Source of the DNA: Zingiber officinale
Taxonomy: Eukaryota > Streptophyta > Magnoliopsida > Zingiberales > Zingiberaceae
Assembly (NCBI RefSeq): GCF_018446385.1
Contig: NC_055986.1
Coordinates: 102,457,344 to 102,521,343 of the forward strand
Direction of reading: 5' to 3'
Length of the DNA stretch: 64,000 nucleotides
A model generated the notes under the pieces. That model was not told where the DNA came from. It did no database searches and saw nothing but the letters and a program-made list of their open reading frames with translations. Numbering within the stretch: the first letter of the stretch is position 1; each line of letters opens with the position of its first letter. Positions 48,101-56,598 of the stretch are shown in pieces. Made by a program: the position numbers and the translations under genes.

Positions 48101-51100
48101 ATATATTTATTAATTAATATTAATTAATAAATATATTTAATTAAAGTTTTACACATGCACTGGTTTAATTAAAGTCTCATGTATTGAAAAGAACGAATTA
48201 AACTGTGCACTGTGCTTCTCGTTTTTTTTCAATTGATTCATGAATCGATTAAGCACTGTGCTTCGCAAAAATTGAAGCACTGTTCGCTTCGATTTTGAAT
48301 CGATTGAAATTCATTTCAATCGATTCAATTGAATTGAATCGATTCATTAATCGATCCAATTGAATTGAATCGATTGCTTCTTCTCGACAGAAAGAAAAAA
48401 ACGCGAGCTTTCTCGCGATAAACACGAGGCGTCCCGCATTCGACTTCCACCGATATTTTAACGTGATCGTTAGCGCTCCTCTGCCGTCATATGTCCGGGA
48501 GGAAATCACGACATCGACAGCATTGACGATTATTGCGAAATTGCAATGTCACCATTTCACAGTTAATTTCATGCTTTCAGAACCATAATTTTGGCTCTGA
48601 TACCATTGTTCGTGGTCCAGATAGCATGAAAACAAACCAAAAACTAACTGTAAATGACTTACATTGATCTCCCGAAGAACTCACTGAAGATGTCGCCGAG
48701 AAGACCGCTTCTGTCGCCGAGAAGATCACCACTCGGAACCTACTCGAACTTTTTCACGAACCAAATCCCATATGTTCTACTTTGCTTCTCTGATCACCTC
48801 CAAACCTTTGCTTGCCCTCTCTGATCACCTTCCCTTTGCTTCTTCCCCCTTTCTGATTACCTTGGACGCCTTTTATAAGACGAAAGAGGAAGACGAAGGG
48901 GAAAGGACGCCCCTTCGTCTCCTTGATGTTTACACAAAGGGGAGATGAAAGGGAAGCAACGCCCCTTCATCTCCTCTCAACGTCCAACACTTACAACAAT
49001 AGAAGAATATTTTAATTGGCACGACATGTCAGATGATTGAAGAGTAAGGTTTGCTAGAATTAAGCTTGTGGATTCAGCAAAAATATGGTGGACTGGTGTT
49101 GAAGTAGACACAAGGATATTAGGACAACCACCAATCAACTTATGGCAAGAGAGATGAAAGTTCAACTACGAGAGAAGTATGTGCCTACAAATTACTATGA
49201 CAAATTATGTGATCAACTTATTAATTTAATGCAGAATCATTTATATGTAGTTGAGTATATGTAGAAGTTTCATGAGCTAAAGACCAGGGGCCAAATTGTT
49301 GAAGATCCTAGACAGACTCTCGCAAGGTTTAAAGCTGGATTAAGGTTTTAAATCCGAAAAGAATTATTAAGACAGCCAATTTATGGTTTATAATTGTCCG
49401 AAAAAGAATCTACATATTGGGATAGAGCATGACGATGATGTTGAAAATCAAAGAGTAGGAGATGAAAATTCTTTTGATTATGGAGTATATATTGAAGATG
49501 ATTTGGAAGAAGATGAAGACACTTCTTTGGCAATTGTTGTTAGGTGTATTCTTACTACTCCAAAAGTCGAAGGTGAAGATTAGCGACGGACATTTATTTT
49601 TCAGATGTTGGTTTGTTGTGGGAATCAAGCACATAAGCTTATCATTGATGGAGGAAGTTGTATGAATGTTGTCTCAACAGCTATGATAGAAAGCCTCAAG
49701 CTTCTTTATGCAGCCATATCCCCAACCAAACAAGGTTGGATGGATAGATAACACAACTATTCCGGTAACACAACATTGCCTTATTTCTCTTGTAAAAATT
49801 ATAGTGACTCTATTTGGTGCGATACTATTCCTATGAAAGTAACTCATACTTTTTGGGAGACTTTAGCTATATGTTCGAGATGTGCTTCATTATGAAAGGA
49901 GAACACTTATGCTTTCATGCTCAACAACAAGAAAGTATTATTGAAACCAATGCAGACTACTGAAATAAAGAAATACAAGCAAGAGAAAGCAAAGAATGCT
50001 TTCCACTATTTACTCCCAAAGCTTCCTTATTTTCTCCGGAAATCAGTATGTTATTAAATGACTTTTCTAATGTGGCTCCCACCAATGCGTAAAATTCAGC
50101 ACGCCATTGATTTTGTACCAAGTTCACAACTACCCAATTTACCAGCACACATGGCTATTAGCTATATCTTCAACATTAAGAATGTTATTTTATATTTTGG
50201 ACATGAAGATGTTATGACAAGCAATGCATATAATGCTCATTTGCCATCAATTCAAACAATGAAAGATTTCATTGAAGATGAAATTGATCATCAAATTGTG
50301 TCTAAAAAAGGGAGCGGTTATCAAAAATATCTTATCAAATGAAGGACACGACCTCTTTATAAATGCGACCTTTATGAAAGATTCCATGCTTTTATGTTGA
50401 TGGAGATAAGTGACAAACTCCATTAAAAGTCTATAAAAGCATAAATACATATTCTAAAACTCTACTATTAATTTGGCATGTTTTGGAATATGATAAACCT
50501 ACTTGGGAAATGATATAAAGTTCATCAATTCAAAAGGGTTGAAGTCAAAAGTCCGAATTAAATGTCCAATAATTCCAATGTGCTTTAATTTCCTATGCTT
50601 GGAAAATTGTAGCATATTTATGAGTCTTTTTATATTTCCTATGTGTCTTTATGAGTCATTTGTGTTTTCAATGAGCCTATCTACTAGCATTTATGTTGCC
50701 TGAGTCCTTATGACTCTTAATATAAATATGTGTCCTGCTGTAATGCTGGAATATGGAATAGATATCAAAGTTTTAAGGAGTTCTCTTTGGTTGTGTGATA
50801 CAATCTCCCTATGGTGTGATGCCTAGAAAGCCTTAGATGTGATACCTAAGTTTCTATATTTCTTTATACAATCTTCCTATGGTGTGATGCCTAGGAACCC
50901 TTAGGTGTGATACCTAAGTTTCTACAATCCTTTTACCACTTTCTTCCAAACTTCTACTTCCCAAACCATCCAACCCTCAATCTCAGCTTGTGCTACATCA
51001 CAAATGTGTTTATTTACTTGCATCTGTTAAAGGACAAACTAAATATGTGCCATTTAGTTTAGGCTGACTAAACAAACTGGATTAGAAACCAGAAGCAATT

Positions 51101-52716
51101 CACAGGCTAGATACGGTGGTTAAATTTTTGGTAAAAAGAATAAATACAATTCATCCTGCTAACAATTTACAAAAAAGAACAGGGCTATGCAAATAAATTA
51201 AACAATAACATTTGAGGCAGAAATAGAAAACTCAAGCATAAGCGAAATGAACCCGAACCCATAGCACTTCAGTTTAAAAATTATGCCATCATTCTCCGTA
51301 ATATTTGTGAATTTTATTCAATTGTGATGATAGTTTAGAATATGTATATAACGGAATCTGACATCCAAAGAATCTCTTAACAAAATGAAGAAAAAAAACG
51401 ACAATAATATTTTCACCCATTTTCATCAATATACAACTTGAATATTACATATTCATGCTGCAATTTTTAAATAGCTTGATTGCTCTTACTGGCAATCTCT
51501 CTGGACTTATAAACGCCATCATAATTAGAAAGAGTTATCACTAGTACCATTCAAATCAATGAAATCCATTTTTAGCACATTACCTATAGTTTACCTTGGT
51601 CTTCCTCTGCCTCTCACACTAAAATCTGATCAATCCAACTCATATAATTATATAATCTATTGTCAAACTTTGAGCATGTGTATAATCTCAAACATTTCTT
51701 ATAGGAATTTTACATCTATCCATCCTAACTATTCAGTTTAGTTCTTATGATTGAGACTACATTTCATATTTCCAGTTTTAGTTCTAGTTAACTCAAAATC
51801 TTTAATTTCTATAACAATTCCCAACAAATTAAAGCTTACAACACAATATCATATCCAAATAAGAAAGGGTATTTAATTTTTTTACCTTTAATATTATTTC
51901 TTTTTATTGAAACTACATTTAATAGTTTCAGTCCCAATATCATATACAAAGAACTAAGTTGTTTATTTTACATATGATTGGTAATTTCATCTAGCACTAC
52001 CGTGAAAAGAGAACTTAAAACCAACCAACTCTTGATGTTAAGCTACAATACTGAAAAAATAATTTATCGCGATCCCATAGCTCCAATAACAGAGACTAAT
52101 TATCATATATGTCTATTTTCATGAGCATTCTACAAGATATATTTGCTTCTCTAAATCCTAAACAACAACAATTTTTTCCAAGTCAATAAAAATCATATGC
52201 AAACAATCTATAAGACATCCAAGAAAATGGAAGAAATTCTGAAACCTCAGGGAGCCACATCTCGTTCTCCGCGTCGGCTAGGACGAAGCTCACCCAGTCT
52301 GAGTTCTTCTCTTCAATCCGGAGTACGAGATCGAGAAGGGAGTTGCAAAGGCGGCACTTTGGGGAGTAGAACTCGAGCACGGTCGCTTCCTTCCCACTCG
52401 CCAGCGCCAAGGCCAAGGCACGGTGCTCGGCCTCCCCTTGCTCATTCCATGCGCGAGAGGCTGCAGGTCTTACAGGAATAGGAGCTGTCGAGGAGGTCAA
52501 GGAGGTTTGAGTTTGGTGAATAAGATTTTGGGCGAACGAGGAGAGGGTATGGAGGGACTTGAATAGCCATGGAGCGTCTAGGTTGCCGCAAGGAGAAAGG
52601 TTTGGTGGATTGGGATCCCATGGCCACTTCCACCTCCAGCACAAGAGAGGAGGCGATGGCCTTGGACCAGCGCCGCCGATCGTTCCGGCGCTCCTCGCCG
52701 TCGTGTTCATCTCCAT
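39120..52716 (-). CDS. Thioredoxin-fold protein, two exons with a 13-kb intron
   Basis: Exon 1 is 52246-52716 and exon 2 is 39120-39290, giving 213 residues. Residues 112-157 and 158-200 join in phase 0 across the intron (...NEMWLPE / [12 protein letters not shown]...). The fold signature is FYSPKCRLC with a CxxC at residues 121-124 in the usual active-site position, and the conserved Pro before the last strand in YVPCF (about residue 167). The N-terminal 100 residues are Ser/Pro-rich and could be an organelle transit peptide. The acceptor is TTTTGTGCAG; the donor is GAG/GTTTCA, weak but GT. The C-terminus is basic. The intron contains chromovirus F and copia E. I do not recognise the exact family member. 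Expression is unknown. Confidence 0.8.
39357..39608. repeat. Host intron segment, copy 1 of a duplication
   Basis: The block starting CAAATGTGTTTATTTACTTG recurs at 51001-51205 on the far side of chromovirus F, with small indels. It is intron sequence and not part of the element, so it was a tandem duplication of about 250 bp into whose junction F inserted. Confidence 0.75.
39609..40109 (+). repeat. 5' LTR of chromovirus F
   Basis: 501 bp, TGGTAAACTCCATT to TGTGCTACATCA. It aligns with 50411-51000. Confidence 0.85.
40112..40124 (+). other. Primer-binding site of chromovirus F
   Basis: TGGTATTAGAGCC, one transition from the initiator-Met tRNA complement, two bases after the LTR. Confidence 0.8.
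40137..40507 (+). pseudogene. Chromovirus F gag, N-terminal part
   Basis: It begins ATG at about 40138 (MSTKSRRN). Later frames give [20 protein letters not shown] and [11 protein letters not shown], the start of the gag core. Frame changes and stops are present. Copia E inserted just after this point, and the gag core resumes at 48990. Confidence 0.65.
40508..40889 (-). repeat. 3' LTR of copia E
   Basis: 382 bp. The outer TG is mutated to TA (plus-strand TATTCG at 40508). TATA box TATAAAAA (minus strand) is at about 40769-40777. It aligns closely with 48607-48989. Confidence 0.92.
40915..41085. repeat. Degenerate direct repeats beside the 3' LTR of copia E
   Basis: About seven copies of a motif close to GTCACRWAGACY at spacings of roughly 20-25 bp. 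The longer GTCACGAAGACCAGAGCA occurs twice (about 40970 and 41038). It lies in the 3' untranslated part of the element. Confidence 0.6.
41086..42077 (-). other. 3' untranslated region of copia E
   Basis: No coding region is recognised between the end of pol (42078) and the repeats next to the 3' LTR. The sequence is AT-rich. Confidence 0.5.
42078..43970 (-). pseudogene. Copia E reverse transcriptase and RNase H
   Basis: RT: 43747-43968 has [20 protein letters not shown]; the active site YVDD is intact at 43614-43625; 43231-43446 carries [20 protein letters not shown]. RNase H: 42741-43200 has [39 protein letters not shown] and [13 protein letters not shown]. The last codons and the TAA lie beyond the MITE at 42078-42110, in the same frame. 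Frame breaks at about 43225, 43470 and 43745 inactivate it. Confidence 0.88.
42116..42732. mobile_element. hAT-like MITE, 617 bp, with exact 8-bp TSD
   Basis: The ends AGGGCTGTAAATGAACCAAG and CTTGGCTTGTTTACAGCCTT form an imperfect terminal inverted repeat. The target duplication ATGTCCAT (42108-42115 and 42733-42740) is 8 bp, as expected for hAT elements. It encodes nothing recognisable. Inside are tandem copies of TTCGTGAACAAYG (42285-42350) and AAGCTTG/CAAGCTT motifs able to fold back. Confidence 0.85.
43971..45121 (-). pseudogene. Copia E integrase and linker to RT
   Basis: A core with [36 protein letters not shown] and [20 protein letters not shown] is readable in shifting frames between 44700 and 45121. 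The linker at 44095-44352 has [19 protein letters not shown], typical of the segment before copia RT. Many stops are present. Confidence 0.8.
45122..45847 (-). CDS. Copia E zinc knuckle, protease and pre-integrase domain (open segment)
   Basis: This 241-codon open segment holds, in order, the gag CCHC knuckle [14 protein letters not shown] (residues 3-16), the protease motif [11 protein letters not shown] (about 48-58) and the GAG-pre-integrase region with [20 protein letters not shown] (about 185-205) and [17 protein letters not shown], which give the integrase HHCC zinc site. All key residues are present. It ends at a stop where the integrase core should continue and is separated from gag by frameshifts near 45850 and 46000, so it is a preserved part of a broken polyprotein. 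Confidence 0.85.
   Translation of the reverse strand: MTCFNCGKKGHFARYCTEPKKVDPFLSSFYEQYVASTVLLADSYSLWIVDSGATNHVARDRATYVEYRRVPAGNKWIYVENNARIEVKGIDTCKLNLRGGRTLFLHDALYAPEIRRNLVSVICLFDLGYNANFYSRCVELRINSVLIEYGCVTNDFIVLDVESNNNDGYFSNIALTSNADVNDEIWHARLGHIGQGRMSRLAKEGLLGTHAKINLSICEHCLARKTTRKPFGKAIRAESPL
45987..46616 (-). pseudogene. Copia E gag
   Basis: The start ATG is 46614-46616 ([20 protein letters not shown]). A TGA at about 46545-46547, probably from a Trp codon, breaks the N-terminal part. The rest is open at 45987-46484, with [40 protein letters not shown] and the [20 protein letters not shown] block of copia Gag proteins (UBN2 type). It would form the particle shell. Confidence 0.88.
46829..46854. 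repeat. (AT)n microsatellite
   Basis: Thirteen AT units in the leader of copia E. Confidence 0.95.
47019..47264 (-). CDS. Small ORF b in copia E leader, putative tail-anchored protein
   Basis: An 81-residue frame on the strand of copia E, upstream of gag. The first 30 residues are mixed basic ([20 protein letters not shown]), the middle is acidic, and the C-terminus (about residues 57-80) is a long hydrophobic stretch ending in [14 protein letters not shown], directly before the stop. This is the layout of a tail-anchored membrane protein. Two in-frame stops just upstream fix the start. No family is recognised. It could be chance or the relic of a leader gene of the element. Confidence 0.4.
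   Translation of the reverse strand: MYRDVMKVASHIQNCVRNYFTIWVKKSLQDMFKEELEMDPIENPEVAPSEIIPNESKLIGIMLTTTLVFVLVGAVLTYLVY
47318..47488 (-). CDS. Small ORF a in copia E leader, basic coiled-coil-like protein
   Basis: A 56-residue frame, [20 protein letters not shown] and on to [11 protein letters not shown], rich in Arg, Glu and Leu with heptad-like spacing. Its ATG directly follows TTTTTCAG, which resembles a splice acceptor, so the ORF could be the start of a spliced leader exon. The frame is also open 19 codons upstream. It ends 54 bases before ORF b starts, in the same direction. No family is recognised. Confidence 0.4.
   Translation of the reverse strand: MARTITTLTRREMRRNQLREEIQEIEYKSAYGVDGHVRRLDKLFWKLEQEKFPGQL
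48088..48149. repeat. 62-bp perfect palindrome
   Basis: AAACTTTAATTAAATATATT continues to the centre in ATTAATATTAAT and reads identically on the other strand through AATATATTTAATTAAAGTTT. There is no loop and no mismatch in 31 base pairs per arm. The flanking bases (T at 48087, T at 48150) do not pair. Confidence 0.97.
48290..48375. repeat. ATCGAT palindrome cluster in copia E leader
   Basis: Five ATCGAT motifs alternate with CAATTG. The first pair forms 14-bp arms GAATCGATTGAAAT and ATTTCAATCGATTC around two bases. Confidence 0.85.
48593..48605 (-). other. Primer-binding site of copia E
   Basis: The minus strand reads TGGTATCAGAGCC, one base from the 5' LTR; it is the exact complement of the initiator Met tRNA end. 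Confidence 0.93.
48607..48989 (-). repeat. 5' LTR of copia E
   Basis: 383 bp, plus-strand TGTTCGTGGTCC to CAACGTCCAACA. The TATA box TATAAAAGG (minus strand) is at 48869-48877. Very similar to 40508-40889. Confidence 0.94.
48990..50370 (+). pseudogene. Chromovirus F gag (rest), protease and chromodomain-like end
   Basis: Gag continues with [20 protein letters not shown] and [14 protein letters not shown] (49000-49350). A knuckle remnant YNCPKK is at 49385. The protease DGGS motif is near 49635 ([20 protein letters not shown]). The pre-RT segment is near 50040-50150. Frame then jumps to [19 protein letters not shown] and RTRPL (50260-50360), the chromodomain-type C-terminus, with its Trp codon changed to TGA at 50340-50342. 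The missing RT-to-integrase part indicates a large internal deletion. Confidence 0.75.
50411..51000 (+). repeat. 3' LTR of chromovirus F
   Basis: 590 bp. It is longer than the 5' LTR because a block of about 75 bp around CCTATGGTGTGATGCCTAG is duplicated (about 50800-50930). Confidence 0.85.
51001..51205. repeat. Host intron segment, copy 2 of a duplication
   Basis: It matches 39357-39560 with small differences and follows the 3' LTR of chromovirus F directly. Confidence 0.75.
51206..52245 (-). other. Remaining intron of the thioredoxin-fold gene
   Basis: AT-rich, with no further exon, RNA or transposon recognised. Confidence 0.55.
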
Positions 52717-52939
52717 CTCCTTCTACCTCAACCCACCGCCTTTGCTTCCAATTGATCGAGGGGCTAATTAAAAAAAAAAAAACCCATGGTTTAATTTTTT
52801 TTCAAAAATACCTTTTAAATTTTATTAATATTTCTAAATATAGTTTATTAATTTTAAAACATTTACAAATTTTAATTTTAATGTTAAATTTTTTTTCCTT
52901 TTATAATGCGCGTAATTTAGATAATAATTAAAAGTTTTT
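52717..52939. other. Upstream region of the thioredoxin-fold gene
   Basis: AT-rich with an A run at 52769-52782. A promoter is expected here but no clear TATA box can be assigned. Confidence 0.4.
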
Positions 52940-53143
52940 GATGAGCCTGCGTAGCTGATAAGCTAATGATGTGTAGCTGGTCTTTTCAGATGATCAGCCA
53001 TATAGGGATTGAAATATGGCCCGGACTCCCTTGGGGCTGCAGTGGGGAATCTTGGATAATGGTTGAAAGCTTGATCTAGCAATATCGCTTGAGTGAAGAA
53101 GGGCAATGCCGCTGGTAAAGCTCTTTCCTCGAGTGCACGATCA
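52940..53143 (+). pseudogene. Nuclear fragment of mitochondrial 18S rRNA (NUMT)
   Basis: GATGAGCCTGCGTAG, AGCTGGTCTTTTCAGATGAT, GGCCCGGACTCCC, GTGGGGAATCTTGG and GAAGAAGGGCAATGCCGCT follow plant mitochondrial rrn18 in order. The wording ATCTTGGA...AGCAATATCGC separates it from plastid 16S. Nearly all differences are C-to-T or G-to-A, and about 25 bases are deleted near 52965. It is a non-functional copy. Confidence 0.85.
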
Positions 53144-53583
53144 GATTCAATTTCATTCGAATTTTGTAGTATAACAACTTATTTCGAATAAATCCTGAAA
53201 TTCAAAACTACCAGTTATCCAATAAAAACCTAAGATTTCTAATAATAAACTAAAATCCTCTATACGATTAGTTACAAAAGCTTTTTGATAAGCACTTATT
53301 ATAGTCGATCGTGTGAATCAAAATCCTATTAATAAATAAGAACACATTCCCATTAATTCTTAAAAAATATAAATTTTTATCAAATTTGAACGGGTAACAA
53401 ATCCCAACATAGAAGCATTGAAAAAACTCATATAAATAATCTTATCTAAGTTGAATAATCGAGGATTATACTGTGGATTCTGATAATTTGAGAAATTTTT
53501 ATTTAGTTATAATCTAAAAAAGAAAAAAAAAATAAAACAGATACTTATCTTAGACTAATCTATTTTTCTTTAAGAAAAATTTC
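53144..53583. other. AT-rich spacer between two organelle rRNA fragments
   Basis: No gene or repeat is recognised. Confidence 0.5.
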
Positions 53584-53915
53584 GTAAAGTCGTAAGACTA
53601 TGTATGGAGGATGACGTCTGCCAGTACTAGAAGATCAAGGAAGTTGATGACTTGATAACAGGGGAGTCGACGACCAAAGTTTCGGTAAACGGTGACCGTA
53701 ACTATAACGATCCTAAGATCCTAAGATAGTGAAATTCTTTGTCGGGTAAGTTTCGACCTGCACGAAAGGGGTAATGAACTAGGCACTACCTCGGAGAGAG
53801 GCTTGGTGAAATTGATATATTTGTGAAGATATGAACGGTCTCCACCTGAATATAAAGACCCTATAAAACTTTATTATTCCCTAGAATTGGCTTTGGGTAT
53901 TTCCTCCCTAGCTAT
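53584..53915 (+). pseudogene. Nuclear fragment of plastid 23S rRNA (NUPT)
   Basis: GATCAAGGAAGTTGATGACT, CCGTAACTATAACGATCCTA, TTTGTCGGGTAAGTTTCGAC, CACGAAAGG and ATTGGCTTTGGGTATTTCCT follow rrn23. The GGAAGTTG...ACAGGGGAG block favours plastid over mitochondrial origin. GATCCTAA is duplicated inside. Differences are dominated by transitions, so it is an old, non-functional copy. Confidence 0.82.
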
Positions 53916-54368
53916 TTAATTTTAGATAGACATTTAATAAAGCTTTAAAATGATATTAAATTGTACAAATTTTCGATATAATTTCTCTTGCTCGAGGAAT
54001 TTAAAGGATATATTACTAAAACAAACGGGAGATTGAGAGTTAATGATATATTATTTGTATTTCACTATAAATTTCTCATGCTTTTATATTTTTAAATAAA
54101 TATAAATCTATTATGAAAAAAAACAAAGACTCTTATTTATCTATATTGTTAAAAGGACACTTTTAAAAAATATATATACTAATAATTTTTTCCACTCCAA
54201 GTTTTAGCTTTGTACAAACAGTTCTGAGAAGATATTATTTAAAAAAAATAAATTAAAATTACTCCAAGTCTTCTCCTCTTGGAGTTCACTTCTCAAGCTA
54301 TCACTTCTCAGTTCTGCATAACACTCTACGTAACGAAGGCTAAAGCAGTTCGCTAAACTCGAACCAAC
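53916..54368. other. AT-rich region downstream of the GH9 gene
   Basis: No gene is recognised. The 3' UTR of the GH9 gene should lie at its right end. Confidence 0.5.
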
Positions 54369-56598
54369 TTAAGGCTTCCAAGCTGATGGCGGCGGTGGGG
54401 GAGTAGGAAACATCGGAGGGATTGCAGAGAAGATGGTGTTCTTATCGATGCTAGTCTTCCCTCCGGACAGAGAAACCAGCGCAGCCACGAGGCCGGCGTT
54501 CCCGGCGAGTGTCGGCTCCGTGTAGTTGTAGTTGGTCCGGACGTCTTTGAACCCGTCGTGCTTGTCGGGACCAGCAACCATGGCGCCGACGATGGTGTTC
54601 GGATTGGGCTTCTTGGAGTCCCTCCACTTGTACCCTCCTTTGCAACTGGACTTCCCGTTCTTCGGAATCGACGCGCCGCGGTGATGAACACGCTTCGGGT
54701 ACCGTTTGCCATATCCGACGACGTAGCTCATCTTCTGAGGGTTGTTGCCCAGTATGTAATCAATCTGCCAGCATTAAGCCGTTAGATTCATGAGTTAATT
54801 TCATATTTCTAACTCTCTAAAGCTAGCCATACCTGGGTCTTGGCGAAATCTCGTAGAACGTCTGTGGAGTAGAAATTAGGTCCACAGTACCACCCTGGAG
54901 TATCTGAAGCATCAAGGTAGTCACTGAACAGTGAAGCAAGGAAAGCAGCATTGACGACGTATTGCAGGGGTTGAGGTCTTCCATGGTTTAGTTGTATCAG
55001 ACCACCTGCATCGTTGCAGATATAATTAACCAACCAAAAGAAAAACTGGAAGTAGATTTGGAGCTAGCAGAGGATGTTATATATCAAACCTTTGGTTCGA
55101 TTGAATGAATTGAAGTATGGCAAGTATGTGCACATAACATTGCCTGTCTGGTTGTGGAATGTCCTCAGTATCTCCTCGTAGGGATAGCCGGGACTCAAGA
55201 ACAGTCTCAGTCTACTGAGAAGAACCTGAAATACGGTTTAGAGATCAGCATAATGCGCTTGATCGACATGGAGGGGAGCAGGGCAAACATACTTGAGATC
55301 CAGTGAGCTTGCTGTCCCAACTGAAGACTCCGTAATCTGGTCCTCCCCAGAAAGCACCTGCGTGCTTGGCCAAGCCCGGAGCGGTTGCAAGCTGGAGATA
55401 GGAGGAATTCCCAGTCGCAAAGTAGAGCCATGATCCACCCCACAGAAACTCATCCCAGTAGCCGGTAGAGTTGTAGAAGATGGAAGGATCGGTGCCCCCG
55501 GAGCTGTATCTGCCCCTCTCTTGCCTTCCGTACCTGAACAGAGTCTTGGCGCCGTGGACGAGCTTGTCGGAGTAGGTCTTGCTGTCCTTGAACACGATGG
55601 AAGCGGCGGCCAGCGCCGCAGCCATTTCGCTCGCGAGGTCGGAGCAGCCGTGGCACTCGTACACCGGCCGAGGGTAGTTGATGTCTTCGGGCCTCATCCA
55701 GCAGTAGTGGTCGTTAGGATTAGGCCCCTTCGATGTGTCTCCTTCTCCGACCTGTTTTGCTACTCGAGCATCAGTTCTGGATCTAAATTTAGCAACTGAA
55801 GGATTTTAATTGGATTTACCTGGGCGACGATGCGGTCGATGGTGTCGGCGGAGGAGTTGAAGGTCTTGAGGAGGTAGTCGGTGCCCCACTTGATGATGCT
55901 CTTGACGTGATCGAGCTCGCCGGCGGCCTCGTACTTGGCGCTGTACTCGATCACGCTCCAGCTGAGCATGGTCATGGCGAAGGACATGGGGAAGTTGAAC
56001 TTGATGGCGTCTCCGGCGTCATAGTAACCCCCCACCAAACTCCTCTTCACCGTGTTGTCGGACAGCCCGTCCTTCATGCCGGAATTCCCCCTCCAGCTCA
56101 CGTTGTTGTGCTTCGGCAGAGGCCCAGCTGACGGAATTAAATTAGGATTGATCGATCGAACCAGAGCAAATAAACATGATCACCGGAAATAATATGTGAT
56201 GATCGATGCTTACAGCGCTGGGCGTTGAAGAACATGAGGGCCTTGTGGAGGGCCTGGGTGTACTCGTCGGGCGGCGGCGGGGGACGGTGTCGGTGGGGTA
56301 CGGTTTTGACAATAAGCACGATGAGGCCGATGAGGAGGCCGACGCCGAGGACGGAACCGACAGTCCAGAGGAAGATCTTGCGGTCGACGACGACGCACCC
56401 GAGGTCGACGTAGCGCTTCTTCTTCTTGCCGGCGGCGTCGCCAGGGGCCGCCAGCAGCCAGCTCTGTTGCGTCTCGTCCAGCTGCCGCGACAGCGCCGCC
56501 CGGTCGTACTCCTGGAGATTCCGGCTCCGGTCGTCGTCCGTCGCCGAGTCCGCATTGGAGATCTCTAGCGGACCGCCCCACGGATCCCTCCCGAACAT
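54369..56598 (-). CDS. KOR1: KORRIGAN-type membrane endo-1,4-beta-glucanase (GH9)
   Basis: Six exons: 56214-56598, 55820-56127, 55293-55751, 55090-55225, 54833-55005 and 54369-54764. All junctions are GT-AG, and they give 618 residues, against 621 in Arabidopsis KOR1. The N-terminus [20 protein letters not shown] and the Leu-Leu sorting signal near residue 48 are cytosolic. A membrane segment spans about 75-98, then a Pro-rich neck, then the GH9 domain. The catalytic parts are present: DAGD (165-168), HHRG (514-517) and the proton-donor Glu in [12 protein letters not shown] (E570). The C-terminus is the usual Pro-rich [11 protein letters not shown]. The family trims glucan during cellulose synthesis and cell-plate formation at the plasma membrane, TGN and cell plate. 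No defect is visible. The start is fixed by the conserved N-terminus. Confidence 0.97.

Larger units (their letters stand above)
47546..48592 (-). other. Leader of copia E, AT-rich, with palindromes
   Basis: No gene is supported. It holds the 62-bp palindrome (48088-48149) and an array of ATCGAT and CAATTG motifs (48230-48375). The GTTCGTACATAACGACAG repeat lies closer to gag (46928 and 46988). If ORF a is spliced, this is intron. Confidence 0.5.
40508..48989 (-). mobile_element. Ty1/copia element E (Tork-like), nested in F
   Basis: LTRs are 40508-40889 (3') and 48607-48989 (5'). The primer-binding site is 48593-48605 and the polypurine tract GAGTGGGAGA is at about 40890-40900, minus strand. 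The flanks are CTTGC (40503-40507) and CTTAC (48990-48994), a target duplication with one transition. gag-pol runs from 46616 down to 42078. The leader between primer-binding site and gag is about 2 kb, unusually long. A 617-bp hAT-like MITE cuts the last codons of pol. Stops and shifts make it inactive. The Tork placement is from sequence style only. Confidence 0.92.
39609..51000 (+). mobile_element. Decayed Ty3/gypsy chromovirus F, host of copia E
   Basis: LTRs are 39609-40109 and 50411-51000. A tRNA-Met-type primer-binding site is at 40112. gag starts at about 40137, is cut by copia E (40508-48989) and continues from 48990. A protease remnant and the pre-RT segment follow ([16 protein letters not shown] near 50110), then a jump to a chromodomain-like C-terminus at 50240-50370. 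RT, RNase H and integrase are missing. CAAA flanks it directly on both sides (39605-39608, 51001-51004). Confidence 0.82.

Noticed and set aside
48249-48509. 86-codon frame in the copia E leader near the 5' LTR
   Set aside because: It runs through the ATCGAT palindrome cluster, which explains its repeated Asn-Arg-Phe and Ser-Ile residues; no domain or start context.
52559-52931. Plus-strand frames opposite exon 1 of the thioredoxin-fold gene
   Set aside because: Antisense shadows of a GC-rich exon with no domain and no splice support.
52940-53915. Functional rRNA genes
   Set aside because: Only short internal parts are present, with many transitions and deletions.
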